Source: Acidobacteriaceae bacterium
GTDB taxonomy: Bacteria; Acidobacteriota; Terriglobia; Terriglobales; Acidobacteriaceae
Assembly (NCBI GenBank): GCA_903642225.1
Contig: CAHJWI010000021.1
Span: 1-64,000, forward strand
Reading direction: 5' to 3'
Length of the DNA stretch: 64,000 nt
Of the stretch, positions 17,984-26,333 are shown piece after piece (position 1 is the first letter of the stretch; every line of letters starts with the position of its first letter). The notes under the pieces were generated by a model, which was given only the letters and a program-made list of their open reading frames with translations, made no database searches and was not told the origin of the DNA. The position numbers and the translations under genes were made by a program.

Positions 17984-18693
17984 TGGCGATGCATCGGCTG
18001 CTGGTTTTCGGTGCAAGCGGTGCGATTGGCGGGGCCATTGCGGCTGATGCGGTGGCCCGTGGGTGGGACGTTACCGGCGTTGCGCGGAAGCTGCCGGAGC
18101 AGGCCATTGAGGGTGTTGGCTTTGAGGCCGTTGATCCGCTTGCAAAGGATCTGGATCAAAGTTTCCTGGCGTCGTCAGAGCCGTTCGATGCGGTGTGCTG
18201 GGCGCAGGGCGCGAACGTGAACGACAACATCTCGACATTGGATGTAGCGCGGCACCGGGAGATCTACGAGGCAAACTGCGTGTACATCCTGGTGACGATG
18301 CAGGCGCTGCTGCAGATGGGCAAGCTGCGGGCGCCGGCCAAACTATGCGTGATCAGTTCCATCTGGCAGAACCTTGCACGGCAAAGCAAGCTGACGTATT
18401 GCATGACGAAGGCTGCGCTGCAGGGGTTGGTGCTTTCGTGTTCGGCTGATCTGGCGAGCGATGGGCACGTGATCAACGCTGTGTTGCCTGGGGCTTTGGA
18501 TACGCCGATGACGCGGAAAAACCTGAGTGCGGAGCAGATCGGGCGGCTTACAGGGGCAACGCAGTTCAGTCGTTTACCGGCGCTGCATGACGTGTCGAGC
18601 ACGGTGCTTTTTTTGTGTTCGCCGGAGAATACCGGTATTACCGGCCAGTTTATAGCCGCCGATTTGGGGTTCAGCCATGTCCGCATCGTTTGA
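17983..18693 (+). CDS. short-chain dehydrogenase/reductase
   Basis: 236 aa classical SDR. It has LLVFGASGAIGGAIA for cofactor binding, the catalytic Ser in CVISSIW and the Tyr/Lys pair in TYCMTK. It shares one base with the aldolase stop and overlaps the next gene by 17 nt, so it acts in the same pathway. It probably reduces or oxidises a keto group of the modified sugar. YerF in yersiniose synthesis does such a step after YerE, but equivalence is only a guess. Confidence 0.88.
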   Translation: MAMHRLLVFGASGAIGGAIAADAVARGWDVTGVARKLPEQAIEGVGFEAVDPLAKDLDQSFLASSEPFDAVCWAQGANVNDNISTLDVARHREIYEANCVYILVTMQALLQMGKLRAPAKLCVISSIWQNLARQSKLTYCMTKAALQGLVLSCSADLASDGHVINAVLPGALDTPMTRKNLSAEQIGRLTGATQFSRLPALHDVSSTVLFLCSPENTGITGQFIAADLGFSHVRIV

Positions 18694-19753
18694 GATTGAG
18701 TCGTCGACGGGGCCATACACGGTGCACGTGGAGTCTGGTGCGTTCTCGCGCTGGCTCGCAGCTTTCGGTAAAAGCGCGGTGATCAGCGACGCCTTCTTTA
18801 CCTCGCGGTTCGAGGAGGCAGGCGCCAAGGCAACGTTTGTCGTGGCAGCGGAGACGAACAAATCGCTGGAGGCCTCGCCCGGCATTATCGAGACGATGCG
18901 CAAGGGTGGAGCGAACCGGCAAACTCACCTTGTGGCTGTGGGCGGTGGGATCACGCAGGACCTCTCTGCGTTTATTGCGTCGGTGTATATGCGCGGGCTG
19001 AAGTGGACGTATGTGCCGACGACGGTGCTGGCGATGGTGGACTCATGCATTGGTGGCAAGAGCTCGATCAACGTGGGCCCGTACAAAAACCTGGTGGGGA
19101 CATTCCATTCGCCGGAAGTGGTGCTGGTGGACCCGGAGTTCATCCGAACGCTGCCGGCGGACCAGCAGGCAAGTGGGCTGATTGAAGCGGTGAAAATCTG
19201 TTTCTGCCGGGGAAATGAGTCGTTCGAGAAGCACCTGGCGACGGAGCCTGCCGTGGACATGCCGGCGGTGCAGCTGGAAGCCTTGATCGTGAATAGTTTG
19301 CTGTCGAAGAAGTGGTTTATCGAGATTGATGAGTTCGATAACAAGGAGCGACTGCTGCTGAACTTCGGGCACACGTTTGGGCATGCGATGGAAGGTGCGT
19401 CGCACTTTGCGATCATGCACGGGATCGGCGTGGGGCTTGGGATTCAGTGTGCGGTGGCGTTCCAGGAGCTGCGCGGTGTGAGCTACGACGGCGCACCGAA
19501 GGTAGCGAAGCTGAAGGCGCACCTGCGGCAGATGATCGGCAGTGACCAGACGGCGGTTGCAGAGCTGAAGAAGCTCAATCTGGACGATGTTTTAGACCGG
19601 GTGGCGAGCGACAAGAAGCATGGCGCGGACTTTTATGCGCTAATTTTGATTGCCCCGGATGGCGGGGTGGTGCTGGAGAAGTTGCCGAAGACGCCTGAGA
19701 CGCTGGCGATGGTGGGCAAGGCGATTGAACGTGTGGTGGAGAGCTGGGCATGA
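18677..19753 (+). CDS. 3-dehydroquinate synthase-like sugar phosphate cyclase
   Basis: 358 aa. It is clearly of the AroB superfamily: NAD site GGGITQD (89-95), PTTVLAMVDSCIGGKSSIN (115-132), KN (137-138), the metal ligands Glu170, His232 and His248, and active-site-like Lys128, Lys211, Arg225, Asn229 and His236. The family cyclises sugar phosphates to carbocycles (dehydroquinate, valiolones, deoxy-inosose). The setting in a CDP-deoxysugar operon, and Asp221 with KER where AroB has an ETGLR-type sequence, argue for a non-shikimate substrate. Its stop overlaps the ThDP gene (ATGA). Confidence 0.88.
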   Translation: MSASFEIESSTGPYTVHVESGAFSRWLAAFGKSAVISDAFFTSRFEEAGAKATFVVAAETNKSLEASPGIIETMRKGGANRQTHLVAVGGGITQDLSAFIASVYMRGLKWTYVPTTVLAMVDSCIGGKSSINVGPYKNLVGTFHSPEVVLVDPEFIRTLPADQQASGLIEAVKICFCRGNESFEKHLATEPAVDMPAVQLEALIVNSLLSKKWFIEIDEFDNKERLLLNFGHTFGHAMEGASHFAIMHGIGVGLGIQCAVAFQELRGVSYDGAPKVAKLKAHLRQMIGSDQTAVAELKKLNLDDVLDRVASDKKHGADFYALILIAPDGGVVLEKLPKTPETLAMVGKAIERVVESWA

Positions 19754-21522
19754 CGGAAAAGTATTCAGATGTGTTGGCACAGTGGTTGGCGGAGTTAGGG
19801 TATACGCATTGCTTTTTTGTAGCGGGCGGCAACATTATGCACCTGCTGGAAAGCTGCAGCCACACCATGACCTGTGTGCCGGTGGTGCACGAGGTAGCGG
19901 CCGGGATTGCCGCGGAATACTTCAACGAGGTTCACCTGGGCAGCAAGGCGTTTGCGATGGTGACGGCAGGGCCGGGGCTGACGAACATTGTGACGGCGCT
20001 GGGCGGTGCGTGGCTGGAGAGCCGGGAGCTGCTGGTGATTGGCGGACAGGTGAAGACTGCCGATTTGAACCGTGGGCAGGTGCGGCAGCGCGGTATCCAG
20101 GAGATTGATGGCGTTGCCATTGCCGCGCCGGTCGCGGAAAAGTCTTTGCTGGTGGACAAGGTTGTGGATCGCGGCACGTTTGCAGAGATGACGTACTGCG
20201 GCATGAGTGGACGCAAAGGGCCGGTGTTCCTGGAGATCCCGCTGGATGTGCAGGGTAGCAAGGTGGAACGTGCGGAGCTTGATACGTCAACTCCAGCGGC
20301 TGTGCCGGCGTTTGAGCCAATAGCCGAAGGAACCCTTGCCGTTATTGCGCAGAAGCTGAAGGACGCGAAGAGGCCGGCTTTGCTGCTGGGAGCCGGTATT
20401 GACCGGGAGGTTGCGGCAGGTTTGCAGGATGCGCTGGCGGGGCTGGGCGTGCCGGTGTTTCTGACATGGAACGCGATGGACCGGATGGGGTCGGACCACC
20501 CGATGTACTTTGGCAGGCCGAACACGTGGGGGCAGCGCTACAGCAATGTGCTGCTGCAGCAGAGCGACCTGCTGATTGCGCTAGGCACTCGGCTGAGCAT
20601 GCAGCAGACCGGCTTTAACTGGCAGGGCTTTGCGCCGGTGGCAGAGGTGGTGCATGTGGATTGCGATCGCGAGGAGTTGGAGAAGGGGCATCCCAGGGTG
20701 GACCTGCCGGTGTGTGGCGATGCGAACGTTGTGCTGAAGTATTTGACGACGCAGCCGGGCGGGGCCTGGGGCGAGTGGGTTGCGTTTGCACGTGAGGTCA
20801 AGGCGGCGCTGCCGCTGGTGGAGGACGGCAACAATACCGGCGACGGCTATCTTTCGCCGTGGGTGTTTGCGGACAAGCTTGGAGCGCTGACGAAGGCCGA
20901 TGACATTGTAATTCCGTGTTCGAGCGGAAGCGCGTTCACGATCATGATGCAGACGTTTGCGCAGAAGTATGGGCAGCGGATTGTGACGGACAAGGGCCTG
21001 GCGAGCATGGGGTACGGCTTGAGCGGGGCGATTGGCGCGGCGGTGGCGGGCAAGGGCAGACGCACCATCCTGGTGGAGGGGGACGGTGGGTTCATCCAGA
21101 ATCTGCAGGAGCTGGGGACGGCTGCTGCGAATAAGCTGAACCTGAAGATCTTCATCTTTGACGACAACGGGTATGCGTCGATTCGCATGACGCAGATCAA
21201 TTACTTCGGCGGCCGGTATGTGGGTTGCGATACGTCGACCGGGCTGGGTATTCCCAAGTGGGAGCACCTGTTTGCGGCGTATGACATACCGGTAATGCGT
21301 GTGGGGATTGGGTACGAAAAGGATCCGGAGTTTCTCGCGAGGATGGAAGCGGAGGGACCGGCGGCATTTCTGGTTCACATCGATCCGAAGCAGACGTATT
21401 TTCCGAAGATTACGAGTCGCGTGACGGAGAGTGGGGGGATGGAGTCGAACCCGCTGCATCGGATGAGTCCGGAGTTGAGCGAGGCGACGGCGGCGCAGGT
21501 TTTTCGGTACCTGCCGGTATAG
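19750..21522 (+). CDS. acetolactate synthase-like ThDP-dependent enzyme (YerE-like)
   Basis: 590 aa with all three domains of the acetohydroxyacid synthase family. The catalytic Glu48 sits in VVHEVAAGIAAEY. GPGLTNIVTALGGAW follows, and the ThDP/Mg site runs from GDGG (444-447) to Asn473 in DDNGYASIR. It decarboxylates pyruvate or another 2-keto acid and transfers the two-carbon unit. In CDP-dideoxyhexose loci the known example is YerE, which adds an acetyl branch at C4 of CDP-4-keto-3,6-dideoxyglucose; this is the leading hypothesis here. It overlaps the cyclase by 4 nt and the next gene starts 3 nt after it. Confidence 0.9.
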   Translation: MTEKYSDVLAQWLAELGYTHCFFVAGGNIMHLLESCSHTMTCVPVVHEVAAGIAAEYFNEVHLGSKAFAMVTAGPGLTNIVTALGGAWLESRELLVIGGQVKTADLNRGQVRQRGIQEIDGVAIAAPVAEKSLLVDKVVDRGTFAEMTYCGMSGRKGPVFLEIPLDVQGSKVERAELDTSTPAAVPAFEPIAEGTLAVIAQKLKDAKRPALLLGAGIDREVAAGLQDALAGLGVPVFLTWNAMDRMGSDHPMYFGRPNTWGQRYSNVLLQQSDLLIALGTRLSMQQTGFNWQGFAPVAEVVHVDCDREELEKGHPRVDLPVCGDANVVLKYLTTQPGGAWGEWVAFAREVKAALPLVEDGNNTGDGYLSPWVFADKLGALTKADDIVIPCSSGSAFTIMMQTFAQKYGQRIVTDKGLASMGYGLSGAIGAAVAGKGRRTILVEGDGGFIQNLQELGTAAANKLNLKIFIFDDNGYASIRMTQINYFGGRYVGCDTSTGLGIPKWEHLFAAYDIPVMRVGIGYEKDPEFLARMEAEGPAAFLVHIDPKQTYFPKITSRVTESGGMESNPLHRMSPELSEATAAQVFRYLPV

Positions 21523-21525
21523 CCG

Positions 21526-22584
21526 ATGATCAACCCTGCCAAGCCTATCGACGAGGCTGACCTGCGAGCAGTTCTGGAGCAGACGGAGCCGCTCTGGGGG
21601 GCGATGCGCGGGGAGCGTGTGTTTTTGACGGGTGCCACGGGTTTTTTTGGCGCGTGGCTGCTGGAGAGTTTTGCGTATTGCAATCGCCGGTTGGGATTGA
21701 AGGCGCAGGCTGTTGCACTGTCGCGGCGGCCTGAGAGTTTCCAAGCGAAGATGCCACACCTGTTTGCGGACGGTGCGATTGTGCTGCATGCAGGCGATGT
21801 GCGCGATTTTAGCTTTCCGGACGGGGAGTTTGGGTTTGCCGTGCATGCGGCAACCGAGGCGAGTGCGAAGCAGCTGGCGGAGGCGCCGGGAGAAATGCTT
21901 TCAACGATTCTTACGGGGACGGAGCGGACGCTGCAATTTGCCGAGCAGGCGGGTGCCGGGAGGGTGTTGCTGACGAGTTCGGGCGCGGTATATGGACGGC
22001 AGCCGAGCGACGTGGTTTGTCTGCCGGAGGAGTATGCGGGTGCGCCGGATTGCACGCAAGTGGGCAGCGTGTATGGCGAGGGCAAGCGGGCGAGCGAGCT
22101 AATGTGTGCGCTGTACGCGAAGCAGTTTGGCTTTGAGTGTGCGATCGCGCGGTGCTGGGCTTTCTGCGGACCGCACCTAGCGTTGGATATTCACTTTGCC
22201 ATCGGGAATTTCATTCGGGATGTCATGGCTGGGGGGCCTATCCGCATTGGCGGGGACGGTACGCCGACGCGGTCTTTTATGTATGCGGGTGACCTGGCCA
22301 CTTGGCTTTGGACGATGCTGTTCAGAGCTCCATCGCAGCGTGCGTTCAACGTTGGATCGGCGGAGAGTGTGAGCATTTTCCAGTTGGCAGAGCTAGTTCG
22401 TGATGCGCTGGGAAGCGATGTTCGGATTGAGGTAGCAAAGGTTCCGGTCGAGGGTGCGGCGGTGTCTCGGTATGTTCCGTCGGTAGAGCGGGCGAACAGG
22501 GAACTTGGGCTGCACTGCACCGTTCCACTCAGGGAGACGATTCGCCGGACAGCCGCATGGTACGGTTGGACGGGTAGGCCGTAG
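21526..22584 (+). CDS. NAD-dependent sugar epimerase/dehydratase
   Basis: 352 aa extended SDR. It has the NAD site VFLTGATGFFGAWLL, TSSGAVYG with the catalytic Ser, YGEGK with the Tyr/Lys pair, and SFMYAGDLA with FNVGSAESVSI further on. Such enzymes epimerise, reduce or dehydrate nucleotide sugars. It starts 3 nt after the ThDP enzyme and is the last sugar-modifying gene before the glycosyltransferase, so it may reduce the 4-keto or side-chain keto group. The exact reaction is unknown. Confidence 0.9.
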   Translation: MINPAKPIDEADLRAVLEQTEPLWGAMRGERVFLTGATGFFGAWLLESFAYCNRRLGLKAQAVALSRRPESFQAKMPHLFADGAIVLHAGDVRDFSFPDGEFGFAVHAATEASAKQLAEAPGEMLSTILTGTERTLQFAEQAGAGRVLLTSSGAVYGRQPSDVVCLPEEYAGAPDCTQVGSVYGEGKRASELMCALYAKQFGFECAIARCWAFCGPHLALDIHFAIGNFIRDVMAGGPIRIGGDGTPTRSFMYAGDLATWLWTMLFRAPSQRAFNVGSAESVSIFQLAELVRDALGSDVRIEVAKVPVEGAAVSRYVPSVERANRELGLHCTVPLRETIRRTAAWYGWTGRP

Positions 22585-22670
22585 CCGACGTGGCTTGGTG
22601 CCGCAGCGAGCCGCGCTGTGCCGTCGCAGAAGTCGCTTTGGAACACTCCGAAAACCGTGGAGCAGAGGGC

Positions 22671-23600
22671 ATGAAGAAGATCAGTGTGGTGAGTCCGGCG
22701 TACAACGAATCGGGCAACGTGCAGCCACTGGTGGAGCGCGTTCGTGCGGTGTTTGCAGGGCTGCCGCAGTATGAGTATGAGCACATCATCATTGATAATG
22801 CGTCGACCGACGCGACTGTAGACGAGCTGCGGGTGCTTGCCGCCGAAGACCCGCACGTAAAGGTGATTGTGAATGCGCGCAACTTTGGTCACATCCGGTC
22901 GCCGCACCACGCCATGATGGAGGCGGACGGGGATGCGATTGTGGTGCTGCTGAGCGACCTGCAGGATCCGCCGGAGTTAATTGCAGACTTTGTGCGCGAC
23001 TGGGAGCTTGGATGGAAGGTTGTTGTCGGGATCAAGACGACAAGCGAAGAGAGCGGCCTGATGTACCGCGTGCGCACGCTGTATTACAAGACGGTGGAAC
23101 GGCTGACCAGTGTGCAGGTGCTGCAGCACTACACCGGCTTCGGTCTGTATGACCGGCAGGTGATGGACGTCGTCCGTCGCTATGGCGATCCGTACCCCTA
23201 CTTTCGCGGCATGGTGGCGGAGGTGGGTTTCCCCATCAAGCAGATTGAGTATGGGCAGAAGCGGCGGATGCGCGGCATCACCAAAAATAACTTTTACACG
23301 TTGTATGACATGGCGATGCTCGGCATCACCAACCTGTCGAAGGTGCCTCTGCGGATGGTGACGTTCGGCGGGTTTGTGTTCGCGGCCATCTCGCTTGTGC
23401 TTGGCATGATCTATTTGGTGGCGAAGCTGTTGTTCTGGAACCACTTTGAGCTGGGGCTTGCGCCGACAATGATCGGACTATTCTTTTTGGGGTCGGTGCA
23501 GCTGATCGCCATTGGCATCATTGGCGAGTACGTGGGATCGATCCACACCATTGTGCAGAACCGGCCTTTGGTGACGGAAAAGGAACGCATCAACTATTGA
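22671..23600 (+). CDS. GT2 polyprenyl-phosphate glycosyltransferase
   Basis: 309 aa. The GT-A domain has SVVSPAYNESGN, IIDNASTDAT and LLSDLQDPP (the DxD-like metal site). Two C-terminal membrane helices follow (about 238-262 and 268-292), as in DPM1/ArnC/GtrB-like enzymes that load a sugar on a polyprenyl phosphate. The ATG at 22671 is chosen because GAGGG precedes it and homology starts there; the frame is open from 22590. GtrA follows after 17 nt, so the pair probably loads and flips a lipid-linked sugar made by this locus. Confidence 0.92.
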   Translation: MKKISVVSPAYNESGNVQPLVERVRAVFAGLPQYEYEHIIIDNASTDATVDELRVLAAEDPHVKVIVNARNFGHIRSPHHAMMEADGDAIVVLLSDLQDPPELIADFVRDWELGWKVVVGIKTTSEESGLMYRVRTLYYKTVERLTSVQVLQHYTGFGLYDRQVMDVVRRYGDPYPYFRGMVAEVGFPIKQIEYGQKRRMRGITKNNFYTLYDMAMLGITNLSKVPLRMVTFGGFVFAAISLVLGMIYLVAKLLFWNHFELGLAPTMIGLFFLGSVQLIAIGIIGEYVGSIHTIVQNRPLVTEKERINY

Positions 23601-23617
23601 GAGCAGCGGGGTATTAG

Positions 23618-24100
23618 ATGGCGCTGACAGACCACGTTCCCAAAGGCGAGGCGTTGCGATTTCTGCTGGCAGGCGGGGGCAACACGCTGTTCGGCCTGGT
23701 GGACACGTTTCTCATGACGTTTGTGTGCGTGCACCTGAACCCGGGGCATGCAGCGCTGATGACAAGCGCGGCAACGTTGCTGTCCACGGTTGTGAACATC
23801 ACGGTATCGTTTTTTTCGTACAAGTGGTTCGTGTTCAAGAGCAAAGGCAATGCGCTGCAGGAGTATCTACGCAGTTTTGCGGTGTACGGTCCGAGTCTGC
23901 TGATCAGCGTGTTTGTGGCTGGGCCCATGGCAGCCGGCCTGGCGCACTGGCTGCCGCAGCCGCGCTTCGCGCCTTATGTGGCGCAGGCGATCATTGTGGC
24001 GGTGGCGATTGTGCCGCAATTTATGGGGCATAAGAAATTCACGTTCAAGAAGCAGGTGTCGCCGGTGGAGGTTGTCGCATCCACTGAGGAGTTGCTTTGA
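23618..24100 (+). CDS. GtrA family membrane protein
   Basis: 160 aa with four predicted membrane helices (about 15-38, 44-66, 86-108, 118-137) and the GtrA pattern: EALRFLLAGGGNTLFG at the start, NITVSFFSYKWFVFK in the middle and GHKKFTFK at the end. Family members are thought to flip polyprenyl-phosphate sugars for decoration of O-antigen or cell-wall glycans. It lies directly after the polyprenyl-phosphate glycosyltransferase, its usual partner. Confidence 0.9.
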   Translation: MALTDHVPKGEALRFLLAGGGNTLFGLVDTFLMTFVCVHLNPGHAALMTSAATLLSTVVNITVSFFSYKWFVFKSKGNALQEYLRSFAVYGPSLLISVFVAGPMAAGLAHWLPQPRFAPYVAQAIIVAVAIVPQFMGHKKFTFKKQVSPVEVVASTEELL

Positions 24101-24116
24101 AAGTGTGAGGCTCTTG

Positions 24117-25046
24117 ATGCGTATGGATGTGTGTGCCGTTCTGCTCGGCATGGCTGTTTCGGGTTCGTCGTTGCTGGCTCAGAGCAGTGCTCCGGTGCAG
24201 TACGTGAACACAACGGAAATGAACCAGCCGCAGGATGTGCACATGCCGGTGCCACTGTGGCCCGGTGGCGCGCCGGGCGCGCTGGGCAAGGCGGAGACGG
24301 ATGTGCCCACAGTAGCGGTGTACCTGCCGGCGGCTAACCCGACGCATACGGCGGTAGTGATTGCGCCGGGTGGCGGATACCACGACCTGGCCATGGACCA
24401 TGAAGGTCTGCAGGTAGCACAGTGGTTGAATGCACATGGCGTGGCGGCGCTGGTGCTGAAGTATCGGCTGGGTCCCGTGTACCACCAACCGGTGGAGATG
24501 GAGGATGCCCAGCGTGCCGTGCGGTATGCGCGCTCGCATGCGGCCGCCATGGATGTGCAGCCGAACCATATCGGTATGTGGGGCTTTTCTGCCGGCGGGC
24601 ACCTGGCTGCGATTACCGGGACCAAGTTCGACGGCGGTAACGCTTCGGCGAACGACCCGATCGATCGGGTATCGAGCCGGCCAGACTTTCTTGTTCTGGC
24701 GTACCCCGTGATCAGCATGGAGGACGGGATTACGCATAGCGGGTCGCAGAAGAATCTGCTTGGCGACGACCTAACCCCTGCGGTGAAGTCAGCTTTCAGT
24801 GCGGACGAGCAGGTGACGGCGCAGACACCGCCGACGTTCATCTTTTCGACAACGGATGATGCCGTGGTGCCGGTGATGAACTCGGTGCGGATGTACGAGG
24901 CACTGGTAAAGAGTGGCGTCCCGGTGGAGATGCACATTTACCGGCGCGGACGCCATGGGCTGGGCCTGGCGCAGGCTGACCCGGAGGTGAGTGGCTGGCC
25001 GGACCTGCTCTACCACTGGATGCACGAGAATGGATGGGCGCAGTAG
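24117..25046 (+). CDS. secreted alpha/beta hydrolase (esterase/acetylxylan esterase-like)
   Basis: 309 aa with an N-terminal signal peptide (MRMDVCAVLLGMAVSGSSLLA). The oxyanion region APGGGYHDLA, the nucleophile in GFSAGGHLA, the acid in STTDDAVVPV and the His in RGRHGLGLA complete a catalytic triad. It resembles the BD-FAE/Axe-like esterases that remove acyl groups from plant polysaccharides; the substrate is not shown. The ATG at 24117 is preferred; the frame is open far upstream through gtrA. It ends 2 bp before the end of the convergent permease gene. Confidence 0.85.
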   Translation: MRMDVCAVLLGMAVSGSSLLAQSSAPVQYVNTTEMNQPQDVHMPVPLWPGGAPGALGKAETDVPTVAVYLPAANPTHTAVVIAPGGGYHDLAMDHEGLQVAQWLNAHGVAALVLKYRLGPVYHQPVEMEDAQRAVRYARSHAAAMDVQPNHIGMWGFSAGGHLAAITGTKFDGGNASANDPIDRVSSRPDFLVLAYPVISMEDGITHSGSQKNLLGDDLTPAVKSAFSADEQVTAQTPPTFIFSTTDDAVVPVMNSVRMYEALVKSGVPVEMHIYRRGRHGLGLAQADPEVSGWPDLLYHWMHENGWAQ

Positions 25047-25048
25047 CT

Positions 25049-26284
25049 CTACTCGTATCGCAGGGCTTCAGCAGGCAGGATGCGTGCGGCGGCTGAGCTT
25101 GGATAAAGCGTTGCGAGGAGCGCCGTGACGAGGGAGACGGCGGTGACCAGGACGCCGTCGATGGCGCGGGGTGCGAAGGGCAGTGCGTCCAGCGAGTACA
25201 CCTCTGCTGAGAGCGGGATGAAGTGGTAGTGCCCGCCGGCCCAGGAGAGGGTGTATCCGATGACCAGGCCGATGATGGTGCCGGTGACCGAGATGAGCAG
25301 CCCCTGTGCAAGAAAGATGCGGCGCACCTGTGCGGGCTGAACGCCGAAGCTCATAAGAACGGCGATGTCCCTGGTTTTCTCCATGACGAGCATGGTGAGC
25401 GCGATGAGGATGTTGAGAGCGGCGACACAGACAATGAGCGCGATGACGATGAAGGTAACGACCTGCTCCAGGCGTAGGGCGCGGAAGAGTTCGCGATTCT
25501 GCTCCATCCAGTTCGTCGTCTGGTAACCGGGACCGGCGGCGGCTTCAAGCTGGTGGGCGATGGCCGGGGCGTTGTAGAGATCGTCGATTTTGAAGGACAG
25601 GACAGTGATGACGTCGGGGTTGCTGAAGAGGCGCTGGGCGTCGGACATGCGGACGAAGCCATAGCTGGAATCGTACTGATAGAAGCCTGAGTGGAAGATG
25701 GCGGCCAGCTGATAGCGGACAAAGCGAGGCTGCAGGCCGAAGGGGGTGAGTTCCCCCTGTGGGCTGGTGACGAGGATGCTGTCTCCTGGACGTGCGCCGA
25801 GGGTCTGGGCAAGGTCGCTGCCGAGAACCAGCGGCGGCAGGGTACCCGGAATCGAACGCTGGCTGAGTGGGGACGTTGTGCCTTCGCGTACGGTCTGCAG
25901 CAGGTCGGAGACGGTAGTCTCGTCGGCAGGCACAATGCCCTTAATGAGGGCACCGCCGCTGCGTGGACCGCGGGAGACGAGTACCTGTCCGTAAAAGCCG
26001 GGTGCAACGGCGACGACGTGCGACTGAGCCTTGAGGCGTGCGAGCAGGGGACGCCAATCGCGAATGCCGTCACCGGCGATGCGCATGAGTTCCACGTGGG
26101 CGGTGGAGCCAAGCAGACGTGCTTGAAGGTCGCGCCGCATGCCGTTGGTGATGGCAAGCGCGATGATTAAGGAGGCGACGCCTGCCGCGACACCGAGCAC
26201 AGAGATGGCCGTAATGACTCCGATGACGGCCTGCCGGCGTTTGGCGCGGAGGTAGCGTGCTGCGATAAAGAGTTCGAACCTCAT
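25049..26284 (-). CDS. LolC/LolE-type ABC transporter permease
   Basis: 411 aa. An N-terminal cytoplasmic ELFIAARYLRAKRR leads into a first membrane helix (about 20-45). A periplasmic domain of about 220 residues follows, then three C-terminal helices (about 270-400) in an FtsX-like fold. This is the lipoprotein-releasing (LolCDE) permease type; MacB-like permeases are close alternatives. No ATPase gene is adjacent. The upstream neighbours on this strand, 49 bp away, encode a secreted propeller and an S55 protein. Confidence 0.85.
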   Translation of the reverse strand: MRFELFIAARYLRAKRRQAVIGVITAISVLGVAAGVASLIIALAITNGMRRDLQARLLGSTAHVELMRIAGDGIRDWRPLLARLKAQSHVVAVAPGFYGQVLVSRGPRSGGALIKGIVPADETTVSDLLQTVREGTTSPLSQRSIPGTLPPLVLGSDLAQTLGARPGDSILVTSPQGELTPFGLQPRFVRYQLAAIFHSGFYQYDSSYGFVRMSDAQRLFSNPDVITVLSFKIDDLYNAPAIAHQLEAAAGPGYQTTNWMEQNRELFRALRLEQVVTFIVIALIVCVAALNILIALTMLVMEKTRDIAVLMSFGVQPAQVRRIFLAQGLLISVTGTIIGLVIGYTLSWAGGHYHFIPLSAEVYSLDALPFAPRAIDGVLVTAVSLVTALLATLYPSSAAARILPAEALRYE

Positions 26285-26333
26285 GCGGCGAGCCCGTGGT
26301 CTCGCGCTGCGCTGCGGGATGGGGCGGGGCGTC

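Noticed and set aside
20581-21846. 421-codon minus-strand frame
   Set aside because: Antisense to the ThDP enzyme; Arg/His-rich composition typical of a shadow frame.
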